A DNA stretch of 64,000 bases from DASXAI01 sp963728985 (GCA_963728985.1 CAVSME010000003.1:372001-436000), one strand, 5' to 3'; counted from the first letter of the stretch, positions 45,679 through 54,433 are shown. Translations and numbers: made by a program. The notes: generated by a model not told the origin, from the letters alone.

Positions 45679-46986
45679 GCAGGCGAGCGGCTGTAGCCCA
45701 CGACCAGTCCGGCGCGGGCGGGCGTACCGATGCAGTGATCGCCGATCCCGAACAGGGCGACTGAACGGCGGCGGGCGGCGTCGATCACGACGCGCTCATC
45801 CCGGTCGTGGAGCAGCGCGGTGATGTGCAGGCCGGCAGCGATGCCGGTGACATCGAGCCACGGCGCCCGCTCGGCGATGAGGCGCACGAGTTCGTCCCGG
45901 CGGCGCCGGTAGGCCAGGCGCTGCGTGCGGATGTGCCGGTCGAGGCCACCCGACGCGATGAAGTCGGCCAGCGCCGCCTGGTCGATCGTGGAGACGGCGG
46001 GACGACGCGATCGCTTGGTCTCGAGCACCGGGTCGACGAGCATCGGCGGTAGGACGAGCCACGCGAGGCCGAGACCGGGCGCCAGGGATTTGCTCGCCGT
46101 TCCGCCATAGATGACGCGCTCGGGGTCCAGACCCTGCATCGCCCCGACGGCCCGGCGGTCATAGCGGAACTCGCCGTCGTAGTCGTCCTCCACGATCCAT
46201 GCGTCACGGGTCCGTGCCCAGTCGACGAGGGCGGCGCGGCGCGCCGGCGAGAGCACGACTCCCATCGGGTACTGGTGGGCAGGCGTGCAGACGACGACGC
46301 GTTCGTCGCCGAGCTCGGTCACTTGGATGCCATCGCCGTCGACGGTGATGGGTACGAGGCGGGAACCGGCGCCGGCGATGACTCGCGCGTGGGGCGGGAG
46401 GCAGGGGTTCTCGATGGCAACCCGGTCGAGGCCGAGCCGCTGGAAGGTGGCGGCCAAGATCGACAGCGCGGACGCGAAGCCACCGAACACGACGATGCGC
46501 GACGGATTCCGTCACGACGGCGCGCGAGCGGGCCAGGTACGACGCGAGGGCGCGACGGAGCTCGAACCGCCCGCGGTGGTCGCCGTAGCCGAAGAGATCG
46601 TCGGGCGTGGTCCGCAGCACCCGCCGGAGCGAGGCGAGCCAAGCAGTGCGCGGAAAGGAGCTCGGATCGGGCTCCCCCGGGAGCAGCTCGGTGAACGGCC
46701 CCGCGGGACGTCCGGTCGGTTCGCCGTCCACCGACCCGGGTAGGCCGACGCGGCCGACCGTCGTGCCCGAGCCGGGCTTGGCCGTGAGGTAGCCCTCGGC
46801 CACCAGTTGCTCGTACACCGCGACGACGGTGGCGCGCGCACATCCCAGCTCGACGGCGAGGACCCGAGACGACGGCAGGCGCGTGCCGGGCGCCAGCCGG
46901 CCCGCCGCGATGGCACCCCGCAGCGCACGCTCGATGGCCGCCGCCCGGCGCGGAGCCGGATCGATGTCGAGGAGCAGCTCGGACAA
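45624..46986 (-). CDS. MocR-type (GntR HTH + aminotransferase fold) regulator, frameshifted at about 46497
   Basis: Transcription factor combining a winged helix with a PLP-binding aminotransferase-like domain. The first frame has LSELLLDIDPAPRRAAAIER, LPSSRVLAVELGCARATVV and YEQLVAEGYLTAKPGSGT (GntR). After AVVTESVA the frame changes; the second continues IVVFGGFASALSILA, CTPAHQYPMGVVLS, VEDDYDGEFRYDR and YGGTASKSLAPGLGLAW (PLP-Lys in TASKSLAPG). Restoring GC (GTC GCG CGC ATC) joins them. No ATG or GTG fits the N-terminus; TTG 46986 is a guess. It is divergent from a membrane protein across repeated half-sites. Confidence 0.78.
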
Positions 46987-47030
46987 GTGGTCTGCGATTC
47001 TTGGGGCGAAGTGGTCTGAGGTCTCAGACC
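46985..47030. promoter_or_regulatory. MocR-type operator: two direct repeats AAGTGGTCTG and one inverted half-site
   Basis: AAGTGGTCTG occurs at 46985-46994 and 47009-47018, 24 bases apart. The second copy begins a perfect palindrome GGTCTGAG-GT-CTCAGACC (47013-47030). Two direct half-sites plus one inverted site match the operator layouts of known MocR regulators such as GabR and PdxR. The region lies between the MocR gene and the divergent membrane-protein gene. Confidence 0.7.
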
Positions 47031-47053
47031 GCCTGGTGCGTACCGTACCGCCT

Positions 47054-47563
47054 GTGACTGATCGGGTGCCGGGCTGGATCCGGCTGGGAGTCATCGTGAC
47101 CCTGGCGGTGCCGCAGCTCGTGATCGGCTCGTGGGCCATCCTCGCCCCCCGGAGCTGGTTCGATTCGTTCCCGGGCTTCGGCCCCGCGCTCGTCGCCGCC
47201 GAGCCTCCGTACAACCATCACCTCGCCAGCGATGTCGGCGCCGGGTTCTTCGCTGTCGGCGTGGGGCTCCTGGTGGCCGCCATATGGGCGAGACGGGCCG
47301 GCGTGCAGGTGGCGTTGATCACGTTCGCGGCGTTCACGTTGCCCCACGTCATCTTCCACGCCACTCACCCGGCTGACGCGCTGACCACCTTCGAGAACGT
47401 GATGAACGCGCTCGCTCTCGCCGGCGGACTGGCCCTGGCGGCGGTCTTCTTCTGGGCGGTGCACACCGACAGCCGGCGCGGCCGTCGCCCCGATGGGCCG
47501 CCGGATCGTTCGCACCAACTGCTCCCGGACCTCGACCGCGCCCCCGCACCCGACCAGGCCTGA
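47054..47563 (+). CDS. Small four-helix membrane protein, function unknown
   Basis: The 169-residue protein has four predicted membrane helices (about residues 7-28, 52-73, 78-97 and 108-130) and a polar C-terminal tail. It contains NHHLASDVGAGFFAVGVGLL, a pattern seen in actinobacterial hypothetical membrane proteins. GTG 47054 is preferred; GTG 47036 is an alternative. It is divergent from the MocR regulator and the only likely target at that operator. Confidence 0.65.
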   Translation: MTDRVPGWIRLGVIVTLAVPQLVIGSWAILAPRSWFDSFPGFGPALVAAEPPYNHHLASDVGAGFFAVGVGLLVAAIWARRAGVQVALITFAAFTLPHVIFHATHPADALTTFENVMNALALAGGLALAAVFFWAVHTDSRRGRRPDGPPDRSHQLLPDLDRAPAPDQA

Positions 47564-47610
47564 CTCGTGCGCGTCGTACGACCAGGACTGATCCGTTCTC
47601 CGATTTCTGC

Positions 47611-48756
47611 CTAGCTGAGCAGCCGTTTCGCGATGACAACGCGTTGGATCTGGTTGGTGCCCTCGTAGATCTGCGTGATCTTGGCGTCGCGCATCATGCG
47701 CTCGACGGGGAATTCCGTCGTGTACCCGTAGCCACCGAGCAGCTGCACGGCATCCGTGGTGACCGACATGGCCACGTCCGACGCGAAGCACTTCGCCATG
47801 GCCCCGATCTTCGACAGCTCGCCACGCGGATCGCCCTCGTCGACCAGCGCGCACGCTCGGTAGACGAGGCCGCGCGCCGCCTCGGTCTTCATGTCCATGT
47901 CGGCGATCATGAACTGGAGACCCTGGAGATCGGCGATCGGCCGGCCGAACGCCTTGCGCTCCTTCATGTAGCCGATGGCGTAGTCGATGGCGCCCTGGGC
48001 GATGCCGACGGCCTGCGCCCCGATCGTGGGCCGCGAGCGGTCGAGCGTGTGCATGGCGATGTAGAAGCCCTGGCCCTCTTCGCCGACCCGATTCGACAGG
48101 GGCACGCGCACCTCGTCGAAGGCGAGCTGGCCCGTCGGTGACGCCCGCACGCCGAGCTTGTGCTCGAGCTTCGTGACCTGCACGCCCCAGTCCTTCTCGA
48201 CCAGGAACGCGGTGATGCCGCGGTGGCCCGCGGCCGGATCGGTCTTGGCGAAGACGAGATAGACGTCGGAGATGCCGGCGTTGGTGATCCAGACCTTGTT
48301 GCCGGTGAGGATGTAATCCTCCCCGTCGCGCACGGCGCGGGTGGTCATCGACGCGACGTCGGAACCGGCGTCGGCCTCCGACAGGCAGTACGACGCCTGG
48401 CTCTCGCCCGACGCGATCCGCGGGATGTAGTGCTTCTTCAGCTCGTCGGATCCGAAGTTGATGATGGGCAGCATCCCGAGCTTCGAGATGAGGAACATGA
48501 GGCTGGCCGAGGCGTCGGCACGGGCCAGCTCCTCCACGGCGATGGCCTGGGTGACCAGATCGGCCCCGGCGCCGCCGTACTCCGCCGGTAACTGGAGGGC
48601 GGTGAGCTCCATGGCTTGGAGTGCGTGGAAGGTCTCCCACGAGAACTCGGCGCGCTCGTCGTTGGTGGCGGCCAGTGGAGCGATCTTGTCATCGCAGAAC
48701 TGCCGCAGCACCCGCCGGAACTCGTGCTGCTCCTCGGTGAGGGTGATGGGCTGCAT
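47611..48756 (-). CDS. Acyl-CoA dehydrogenase
   Basis: The 381-residue FAD enzyme introduces a trans-2,3 double bond into acyl-CoAs. It shows YCLSEADAGSDVASMTTRAV near residue 125 (signature 1), WITNAGISDVYLVFAKTD, and signature 2 QLLGGYGYTTEFPVERMMRDAK near 335. The catalytic Glu is in IYEGTNQIQR. ATG 48756 gives the usual N-terminus TEEQHEFRRVLRQF. It is probably short/medium-chain specific, and no electron-transfer flavoprotein is nearby. It is divergent from the LppM-like lipoprotein. Confidence 0.93.
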   Translation of the reverse strand: MQPITLTEEQHEFRRVLRQFCDDKIAPLAATNDERAEFSWETFHALQAMELTALQLPAEYGGAGADLVTQAIAVEELARADASASLMFLISKLGMLPIINFGSDELKKHYIPRIASGESQASYCLSEADAGSDVASMTTRAVRDGEDYILTGNKVWITNAGISDVYLVFAKTDPAAGHRGITAFLVEKDWGVQVTKLEHKLGVRASPTGQLAFDEVRVPLSNRVGEEGQGFYIAMHTLDRSRPTIGAQAVGIAQGAIDYAIGYMKERKAFGRPIADLQGLQFMIADMDMKTEAARGLVYRACALVDEGDPRGELSKIGAMAKCFASDVAMSVTTDAVQLLGGYGYTTEFPVERMMRDAKITQIYEGTNQIQRVVIAKRLLS

Positions 48757-48799
48757 GGTCCAAAGTCTGCCGCAGCGCCTGCGAGTACCGTGACCGCCC

Positions 48800-49681
48800 A
48801 TGCGACTGCTCCTCGCCGGCCGCCTCCGGATCGCGCTCCTCGCCGCCGCCACGTTGGTGCTCCTGACTGGCTGCATCAAGCTCGACATGGACCTCAAGGT
48901 GACCCAGGACGGCATGGTCAGCGGCAGCTACATCGTCGCCCTCGACCGGTCGGTGCTGCAGCTCACCGGCCAGGACGCCGACCAGTTCTACGAGCAGACG
49001 GCGTCCGGCATCGACCGGTCCAACCTGCCCCCGGGCGCCACCGTGGACGTGGCGAAGTACGACGAGGGGAACTTCGTCGGGGCCAAGGTCACGTTCTCCG
49101 GGCTGCCGGTCGACGATCTCAACGACGCCACCCCGAGCGGCTCCGACTCGAGCACGTTCTCGCTGACCCACGACGGCGACCTGTACCACTTCAAGGCCAC
49201 CCTCGACACGACGCAGGGCGGCGACCAGAGCCCGATCTCGGTGCCGGAGCAACTCACGAACAGCGCCGAGATACGGATCAAGATCACCTTCCCGGGTGAA
49301 GTCACCGAGACGAACGGCAGCAAGGACGGCACGTCGGTGACCTGGGAGCCGAAGCTCGGCGAGGCGGCCGACCTGACGGCCACGGCCAAGGACAGCGGCG
49401 GGGCCAGCGGTGGCGGCAGCAGCAACACGTGGCTGGTGGTCCTCGCCATCGTGGCCGGCCTGGCCGTCGTGGCCGTCGTGCTCGTCCTCCTGCTGGCGCG
49501 CGGCCGCCGCGACAAGACCCCGCCCCCATCCGATCCGTTGGTGCCGCAGGGCCCGCCGCCCGGGCTCGGGTCGCTCGGATCGCCGCCAGCACCCACGGCC
49601 GCGCCGGTCCCGCCATCAGCGGCGTCCCCGTTCGCTCCGCCCCCGCCCCCACCGGGCGCACCGCTGCCGCCTCCGAGCTGA
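48800..49681 (+). CDS. LppM-domain lipoprotein with C-terminal membrane helix and proline-rich tail
   Basis: The 293-residue protein has a lipoprotein signal with lipobox LTGC (Cys25). The LppM domain follows directly (IKLDMDLKVTQDGMVSGSY). It then has a Gly/Ser linker, a membrane helix (about residues 211-233) and a cytoplasmic tail rich in PPPP runs. Mycobacterial LppM affects phosphatidylinositol-mannoside/lipoarabinomannan metabolism and host interaction. The protein would be anchored both by lipid and by its helix. ATG 48800 is the natural start. Confidence 0.8.
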   Translation: MRLLLAGRLRIALLAAATLVLLTGCIKLDMDLKVTQDGMVSGSYIVALDRSVLQLTGQDADQFYEQTASGIDRSNLPPGATVDVAKYDEGNFVGAKVTFSGLPVDDLNDATPSGSDSSTFSLTHDGDLYHFKATLDTTQGGDQSPISVPEQLTNSAEIRIKITFPGEVTETNGSKDGTSVTWEPKLGEAADLTATAKDSGGASGGGSSNTWLVVLAIVAGLAVVAVVLVLLLARGRRDKTPPPSDPLVPQGPPPGLGSLGSPPAPTAAPVPPSAASPFAPPPPPPGAPLPPPS

Positions 49682-49716
49682 GGGCGGATTCTCCGCGCGG
49701 CGCCGGTGCCGCCGCT

Positions 49717-49760
49717 TGTGTGCGCGAATTTCGCGATCATTTCGCGAATTCCGTCACACA
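49717..49760. terminator. Dyad TGTGTG..CACACA with repeated TTCGCG/CGCGAA, possible bidirectional terminator
   Basis: TGTGTG (49717-49722) and CACACA (49755-49760) enclose CGCGAA...TTCGCG repeats, in an AT-richer patch between the convergent LppM and hypothetical genes. It could be a hairpin terminator or protein site. No U-run. Confidence 0.4.
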
Positions 49761-49804
49761 GGCGCTCGGTTGAGCCTGAGGCCGACCGCTCCGAGAACCG
49801 CCCC

Positions 49805-50326
49805 CTAGCTCCCGGTGAGCTCGCGCCAGCGGGCGGGGTAGGCGTCGGTCGCCTGGGGCACCGTCAGCCGCAGCGTCTCCTCGGGCACCTGGTCCACCAC
49901 GGCCCTGCGGATCTCGTAGTCGTGGCTGGCCGCCTCGAACGCCGTGCGCCGCACGCCCCGCAGGTCGGCCGACGGCGCCGGGTCGAACCAGCCCCAGATG
50001 GTGAACGCCAGCCGCAGGTCGTGCATGACCGGCGCCCGGCCGAAGAGGGCGGCCCGGCGCATGGCGATGGCGGTGCAGCCCGACACGGCGTCGTCGACCC
50101 GCTCCTCCGGGCCGGCCAGCACTTCGCCGCGGATCAGCGCCGCCAGGGTGAGGGCGTAGCCGATGTCCGGCCCGGGGTACCCGAGGCGGGGCCCACTCGG
50201 CTGGCGGCCCTGGGCCACCTCGGCGGGCCGATCGAGGGTCCACGCCGCCGGCACATGATCAGGTGACTCCCAGGGAAGCCGAGCCTTCTCGGTGACGGGG
50301 ACAGGGACGTACTCAGGCGCGGCCAT
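49805..50326 (-). CDS. Conserved-looking hypothetical protein downstream of cimA
   Basis: The 173-residue protein was not recognised. It starts AAPEYVPVPVTEKARLPWES, has LTLAALIRGEVLAGPEERVDDA with HDLRLAFTIWGWFDP in the middle, and a C-terminal DAYPARWRELTG. The mix of small hydrophobic and polar segments suggests a soluble, compact protein. ATG 50326 overlaps the end of cimA by 14 bases, so it is probably the last gene of the leuB-ilvE-cimA operon. It may aid branched-chain synthesis, but nothing in its sequence shows how. Confidence 0.6.
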   Translation of the reverse strand: MAAPEYVPVPVTEKARLPWESPDHVPAAWTLDRPAEVAQGRQPSGPRLGYPGPDIGYALTLAALIRGEVLAGPEERVDDAVSGCTAIAMRRAALFGRAPVMHDLRLAFTIWGWFDPAPSADLRGVRRTAFEAASHDYEIRRAVVDQVPEETLRLTVPQATDAYPARWRELTGS

Positions 50327-51896
50327 GGAGCAAGGCATACACGATCGAGTCGGACAGGGCCTGCCACGACGCTTCGATGATGTTCTCGCTCACCCCGATC
50401 GTGCTCCACGTCCGCTCGCCGTCGGTGGCATCCAGCAAGACCCGGGTAACGGCACCGGTGCCCGCCGCCCCGTCGATGATGCGCACCTTGAAGTCGACGA
50501 GGTGCACCCGGTCGAGCTGCGGGTAGCGCGAGGTGATTGCCGCCCGGAGCGCGCCGTCGATGGCATTGACCGGCCCGTTGCCCTCCGCGGTGGTGACGAC
50601 CCGCAGGCCGTCGAGGTGCACCTTCACGGTGGCTTCCGTCAGGAAGGAGCCGTTGGGGAGCTCGTCGGCGATGACCCGCATCGACTCCACCGTGAAGAAC
50701 TCCTGTTGCCAGCCCGCCGCCCGGCGCATCAGCAGTTCGAGGGAGGCGTCGGCCGCCTCGAAGTGGTAGCCCTCGTGCTCCAGCCGCTTCAGCTCGTCGA
50801 TCACAGTGCCGACCGCAGCCCCGTCGAGCGGGAGGCCCAGCTCGTCGGCCTTGATCTTGATCGTGGACCGGCCGGCCAGCTCGGACACCACGAAGCGGGT
50901 GCCGTTGCCGACCTTCTGCGGGTCGATGTGCTCGTAGGCGTCCTTGGCCTTGGCGATGGCCGACACGTGCAGGCCCGCCTTGTGGGCGAACGCCGACGAG
51001 CCGACGTACGGCGCCTGGTTGTTGAGCGGCCGGTTCACCAGTTCGGCGATGTGGTGACTGACCGCCGTGAGCCGATCCAAGCGGCCCTCGGGCAGGGTGG
51101 CCACGCCCATCTTCAGCGTGAGGTTCGGGATGATGGTCGACAGGTTGCAGTTGCCCGTGCGCTCGCCGAGCCCGTTGATCGTCCCCTGCACGTGCCGGGC
51201 CCCGGCCCGCACGCCGGCGAGGGCGTTGGCCACCCCGCAGCCGGTGTCGTCGTGGAGATGCACGCCCACGATCACGTCGTTGCCGAAGTAGTCGACGATC
51301 TGGCCGACGATGTCCTCGATCTCGAACGGCAGCGAGCCGCCGTTGGTGTCGCACAGCACGAGGTGGGTGGCGCCCTGCAGCACGGCCGACTCCAGCACCC
51401 GCAACGTGAACTCCGGGTTCTGCTTGAAGCCGTCGAAGGCGTGCTCGGCGTCGAGCAGCACCCGCAGGCCTTCGCTCCGCAGGAAGCCGACGGAGTCGGC
51501 CACCATGGCGACGCCCTCGTCCAGGTCGGTCTGGAGCGCCTGGGTGACGTGGTACTCCGACGACTTCCCGACGATGCACACCGTGGACGTGCCCGCCTCC
51601 ACCAGGTTGCGCAGCGTGGGGTCGTCGTCCACCTTGCCCTTCACCCGGCGGGTGGACCCGAAGGCCACCAGGGTCGACGTGTCGAGCCGGAGCTCGGTGC
51701 GGGCGCGACGGAAGAACTCCTCGTCCTTCGGGTTGGCGCCGGGCCAGCCCCCCTCGATGAAGTGGACGCCGAGGTGGTCGAGCTGCTCGGCGATGCGCAG
51801 CTTGTCGTCGACCGTGAGCGAGACCCCCTCGACCTGCGCGCCGTCGCGCAGGGTGGTGTCGAAGATCTCGACGGCCGCGGGTGCTCGATCAGACAT
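50313..51896 (-). CDS. cimA: (R)-citramalate synthase
   Basis: Condenses pyruvate and acetyl-CoA to citramalate, the first step of a threonine-independent route to isoleucine. The 527-residue protein has the catalytic EIFDTTLRDGAQVEGVSL near residue 10, metal-binding HLHDDTGCGVANALAGV near 213, and GLGERTGNCNLSTIIPNL. A C-terminal LeuA-type dimer domain follows (EATVKVHLDGLRVVTTAEGN). The length and DGAQ motif fit CimA better than LeuA, which is encoded separately at 59527. It overlaps ilvE by 8 bases. Confidence 0.92.
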   Translation of the reverse strand: MSDRAPAAVEIFDTTLRDGAQVEGVSLTVDDKLRIAEQLDHLGVHFIEGGWPGANPKDEEFFRRARTELRLDTSTLVAFGSTRRVKGKVDDDPTLRNLVEAGTSTVCIVGKSSEYHVTQALQTDLDEGVAMVADSVGFLRSEGLRVLLDAEHAFDGFKQNPEFTLRVLESAVLQGATHLVLCDTNGGSLPFEIEDIVGQIVDYFGNDVIVGVHLHDDTGCGVANALAGVRAGARHVQGTINGLGERTGNCNLSTIIPNLTLKMGVATLPEGRLDRLTAVSHHIAELVNRPLNNQAPYVGSSAFAHKAGLHVSAIAKAKDAYEHIDPQKVGNGTRFVVSELAGRSTIKIKADELGLPLDGAAVGTVIDELKRLEHEGYHFEAADASLELLMRRAAGWQQEFFTVESMRVIADELPNGSFLTEATVKVHLDGLRVVTTAEGNGPVNAIDGALRAAITSRYPQLDRVHLVDFKVRIIDGAAGTGAVTRVLLDATDGERTWSTIGVSENIIEASWQALSDSIVYALLHGRA

Positions 51897-52803
51897 GTTC
51901 GACCCAGTCCTTGTATCGATCGACCTGACCGCGCACGGCCTTGCCGTACTCCTCCATGACCGCCTTCGTCATCGGCCCGGGGCACGGCACGGCGCGGTCG
52001 TCGACCGAGCTGACCGGGGTGACCTCGGCGGCGGTGCCGCACAGGAAGATCTCGTCGGCGATGTACAGGTCGCTGCGGGCGAGGTAGTCGACGCTCACGT
52101 CGAAGCCGAGATCGCCGGCGATGCTCATCACCGACGACTGGGTGATGCCTTCGAGGGCGCCGGCGGCCAGCGGCGGCGTGATCAGCTTGCCCTGGCGGGA
52201 GACGAAGAGGTTCTCGCCCGTGCACTCGGACACGAAGCCCTGCGGGTTGAGCATGATGGCCTCGTCGTAGCCCGCCTTGATGGCCTCCACCTTGGCCAGC
52301 GACGAGTTGACGTAGTTGCCCGTGGTCTTCGCCGCCGGCGGCATCGTGTTGTGGTCGTGGCGGGTCCACGAGGCCACCTTCATCTTGGCCCCCTTGAGGA
52401 GCGCCTCCTCACCGAGGTATGCGCCCCACGGCCAGCAGGCGATGGCGACGTCGACCGTGCAGTTCAACGTGGACACGCCCATCTCGCCGAAGCCGTAGTA
52501 GGCGATGGGGCGCACGTAGCACGACGGCAGGCCGGTGGCCCGCACCGTGTCCTTGGCCGCCTGCACCAGCTCCTCCACCGTGTAGGGGAGCGGCATCATG
52601 AGGATCCTGGCCGACTGGTGCAGGCGCAGCATGTGGTCAGTGAGGCGGAAGATGGCGGGGCCATCGGGCGTCTCGTAGCACCGCATCCCCTCGAACACGC
52701 CGGTGCCGTAATGGAGGGTGTGGGTGAGGATGTGGATCTTGGCGTCGGCCCAATCGACCAGACGTCCGTTCATCCAGACCTTCTCGGTGGGCGTGATGGG
52801 CAT
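51889..52803 (-). CDS. ilvE: Branched-chain amino-acid aminotransferase
   Basis: Transfers the amino group in the last step of leucine, isoleucine and valine synthesis using PLP. The 304-residue class IV aminotransferase shows THTLHYGTGVFEGMRCY near residue 27, the catalytic Lys159 in AAKTTGNYVNS, and GFVSECTGENLFV for PLP contacts. It lies between leuB and cimA, with 8 bases overlapping cimA and 3 bases from leuB, so translational coupling is likely. Confidence 0.95.
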   Translation of the reverse strand: MPITPTEKVWMNGRLVDWADAKIHILTHTLHYGTGVFEGMRCYETPDGPAIFRLTDHMLRLHQSARILMMPLPYTVEELVQAAKDTVRATGLPSCYVRPIAYYGFGEMGVSTLNCTVDVAIACWPWGAYLGEEALLKGAKMKVASWTRHDHNTMPPAAKTTGNYVNSSLAKVEAIKAGYDEAIMLNPQGFVSECTGENLFVSRQGKLITPPLAAGALEGITQSSVMSIAGDLGFDVSVDYLARSDLYIADEIFLCGTAAEVTPVSSVDDRAVPCPGPMTKAVMEEYGKAVRGQVDRYKDWVEHV

Positions 52804-52806
52804 GGC

Positions 52807-53778
52807 TCAGAGCCTTTCTGCAATGCGGTCACCGATGGCCGCGGTCGAACCAGTGGGGGCGTCCTCACAGGCCTTGCGAACACGGGCGGCGGCATCGGCC
52901 TCGCCCAGGAAGTCGAGCATGAGGGCCGCCGACAGGACGGCGGCGGTGGGGTTGGCCTTGCCCGTCCCGACGATGTCGGGCGCCGAGCCGTGCACCGGCT
53001 CGAACAGCGACGGGCCCGTGCGGGCCGGGTTCAGGTTGCCCGACGAGGCCAACCCGATGCCGCCGGTCACCGCCCCACCGAGATCGGTGAGGATGTCGCC
53101 GAACAGGTTGTCGGTGACGATCACGTCGTAGCGGCCGGGGTCCTGCACGAAGTAGATGCACGCCGCGTCGACGTGGTTGTAGGCGGTGGCCACGTCCGGG
53201 TACTCGGCGGCCACGATGTCGAACGTGCGCTGCCAGAGATCGCCGGCGAACGTCAGGACGTTGGTCTTGTGGACGAGCGTGAGGTGCTTGCGCGGCCGGC
53301 CCTGGGCCAGGTCGAAGGCGTAGCGCACGCAGCGCTCCACGCCCATGCGGGTGTTGACCGATCCTTGGGTGGCCACTTCGTGGGGCGTGCCCTTGCGCAG
53401 GAAGCCGCCCTCACCGGCGTAGGTGCCTTCGGTGTTCTCGCGGATCACCACGAAGTCGAGGCCGTCACCGTGGAACGGTCGCAGGTTGATGTAGAGGTCG
53501 AGCTCGAAGCGCAGCCGCAGCAGGAGGCCCCGCTCCAGCACGCCGGGCGGTACCTCGGGCGTCCCTACGGCGCCGAGCAGGATGGCGTCGAAGCCCCGCA
53601 GCTCCTCGAGCGCGCTGTCGGGCAGCACCTCGCCCGTAGCCAGGTAGCGCCGGCCGCCGAGGTCGAACTCGACGGCGTCGAAGTCCACGCCCGCAGCGCG
53701 CACGACCTTCACGGCCTCGGCCGTGACCTCGGGCCCGATCCCGTCGCCGCCGATGATTGCGATGCGGTGCTTCGTCAT
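52807..53778 (-). CDS. leuB: 3-isopropylmalate dehydrogenase
   Basis: Oxidises 3-isopropylmalate to 2-oxoisocaproate in leucine synthesis. The 323-residue protein is in the usual short range. It has IAIIGGDGIGPEVTAEAVKVV near the N-terminus, VIRENTEGTYAGEGG near 120 and NLFGDILTDLGGAVTGGIGLA near 230 (metal-binding Asp residues). The ATG at 53778 is chosen over a longer frame because that extension would run into the attenuator hairpin. It starts an operon leuB-ilvE-cimA on the minus strand, preceded by a leader peptide. Confidence 0.95.
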   Translation of the reverse strand: MTKHRIAIIGGDGIGPEVTAEAVKVVRAAGVDFDAVEFDLGGRRYLATGEVLPDSALEELRGFDAILLGAVGTPEVPPGVLERGLLLRLRFELDLYINLRPFHGDGLDFVVIRENTEGTYAGEGGFLRKGTPHEVATQGSVNTRMGVERCVRYAFDLAQGRPRKHLTLVHKTNVLTFAGDLWQRTFDIVAAEYPDVATAYNHVDAACIYFVQDPGRYDVIVTDNLFGDILTDLGGAVTGGIGLASSGNLNPARTGPSLFEPVHGSAPDIVGTGKANPTAAVLSAALMLDFLGEADAAARVRKACEDAPTGSTAAIGDRIAERL

Positions 53779-53802
53779 GTCCAACTTTCGTCCGGGGAAG
53801 TG

Positions 53803-53826
53803 AAAAGCCGCCCCCGTAGGGACGGC
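53803..53826 (-). terminator. Attenuator terminator before leuB
   Basis: On the minus strand GCCGTCCC, loop TACG, GGGGCGGC (one T-G wobble) is followed directly by TTTTC. This is an 8-bp stem with a U-run, 25 bases before the leuB start. The hairpin upstream (GCGCAC...GTGCGC, 53833-53857) begins on the last base of the leader stop codon. Confidence 0.8.
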
Positions 53827-53856
53827 TCGTTGGCGCACACCGGAGGTCGGCGTGCG

Positions 53857-53895
53857 CTAGCTGATGATGATTACCTGCGAGTGAGGACGGACCAT
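53857..53895 (-). CDS. Branched-chain (Val/Ile) leader peptide of the leuB operon
   Basis: A 12-residue peptide, MVRPHSQVIIIS, is encoded right after a strong ribosome site (AGGAGGTG). Codons are GTA then ATC three times just before Ser and the stop TAG. Three Ile codons and a Val in a row are typical of attenuation leaders that sense charged tRNA. When Ile or Val is scarce a stalled ribosome would prevent the pause hairpin and allow read-through into leuB-ilvE-cimA. This fits because ilvE and cimA serve isoleucine synthesis. The start is the single ATG of the region. Confidence 0.85.
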   Translation of the reverse strand: MVRPHSQVIIIS

Positions 53896-53956
53896 CACCT
53901 CCTAGTTTCGCCAATCGGCGGATAGAGCGTCAACCCCGGGGGTACCCTGGCTGCCC

Positions 53957-54433
53957 ATGTCCGATGTCCACCAGCTCTCCCGGAGCGCCCACGAGCGGCT
54001 CCAGGCCGAGTACGAGGACCTCACGACTCGTGGCCGGATCGAGATCGCGCAGGCCATCGAGCGGGCCCGGGAGCTGGGTGACCTGTCCGAGAACGGCGAC
54101 TACCAAGCGGCAAAAGACCAGCAGGGCCATATGGAAGGCCGCATCCGCCAGCTCGACTCCATCCTCAACAACTGCGAGATCGTGGAGGGTGCGGCGGAGG
54201 GTGTCGTCGGCCCCGGCACCGTCGTCACCATCGTGTACGACGGCGACGCCGACGAGGACGCCGAGACCTATCTCATCGGTCACATCGAGGAGCGCGACGA
54301 CGAGTTCGACGTGATCTCCCCGGGATCGCCCCTCGGCGAGGCCCTCACCGGCCACCGCATCGGCGACACCGTGCACTACGAGGCCCCCACCGGCACCCTC
54401 GGCGTACGCATCCTCAACGTCGCCGCTCATTAG
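53957..54433 (+). CDS. greA: Transcription elongation factor GreA
   Basis: Rescues backtracked RNA polymerase by stimulating transcript cleavage. The 158-residue protein has the N-terminal coiled-coil hairpin (SAHERLQAEYEDLTTRGR and ARELGDLSENGDYQAAKDQQ). D and E residues at the tip lie in LGDLSENGDY, and a C-terminal FKBP-like domain ends LIGHIEERDDEFDVISPGSP and GEALTGHRIGDTVHYEAP. ATG 53957 lies opposite the leuB leader; promoters must lie in the 60-base gap. Confidence 0.95.
   Translation: MSDVHQLSRSAHERLQAEYEDLTTRGRIEIAQAIERARELGDLSENGDYQAAKDQQGHMEGRIRQLDSILNNCEIVEGAAEGVVGPGTVVTIVYDGDADEDAETYLIGHIEERDDEFDVISPGSPLGEALTGHRIGDTVHYEAPTGTLGVRILNVAAH

Noticed and set aside
47575..47590. Palindrome GTCGTACGAC near the acyl-CoA dehydrogenase end
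   Set aside because: Short, without flanking structure or a promoter context; likely chance.
47024..48640. 538-residue minus-strand frame
   Set aside because: Shifted shadow of the acyl-CoA dehydrogenase, which has the real signatures in the next frame.
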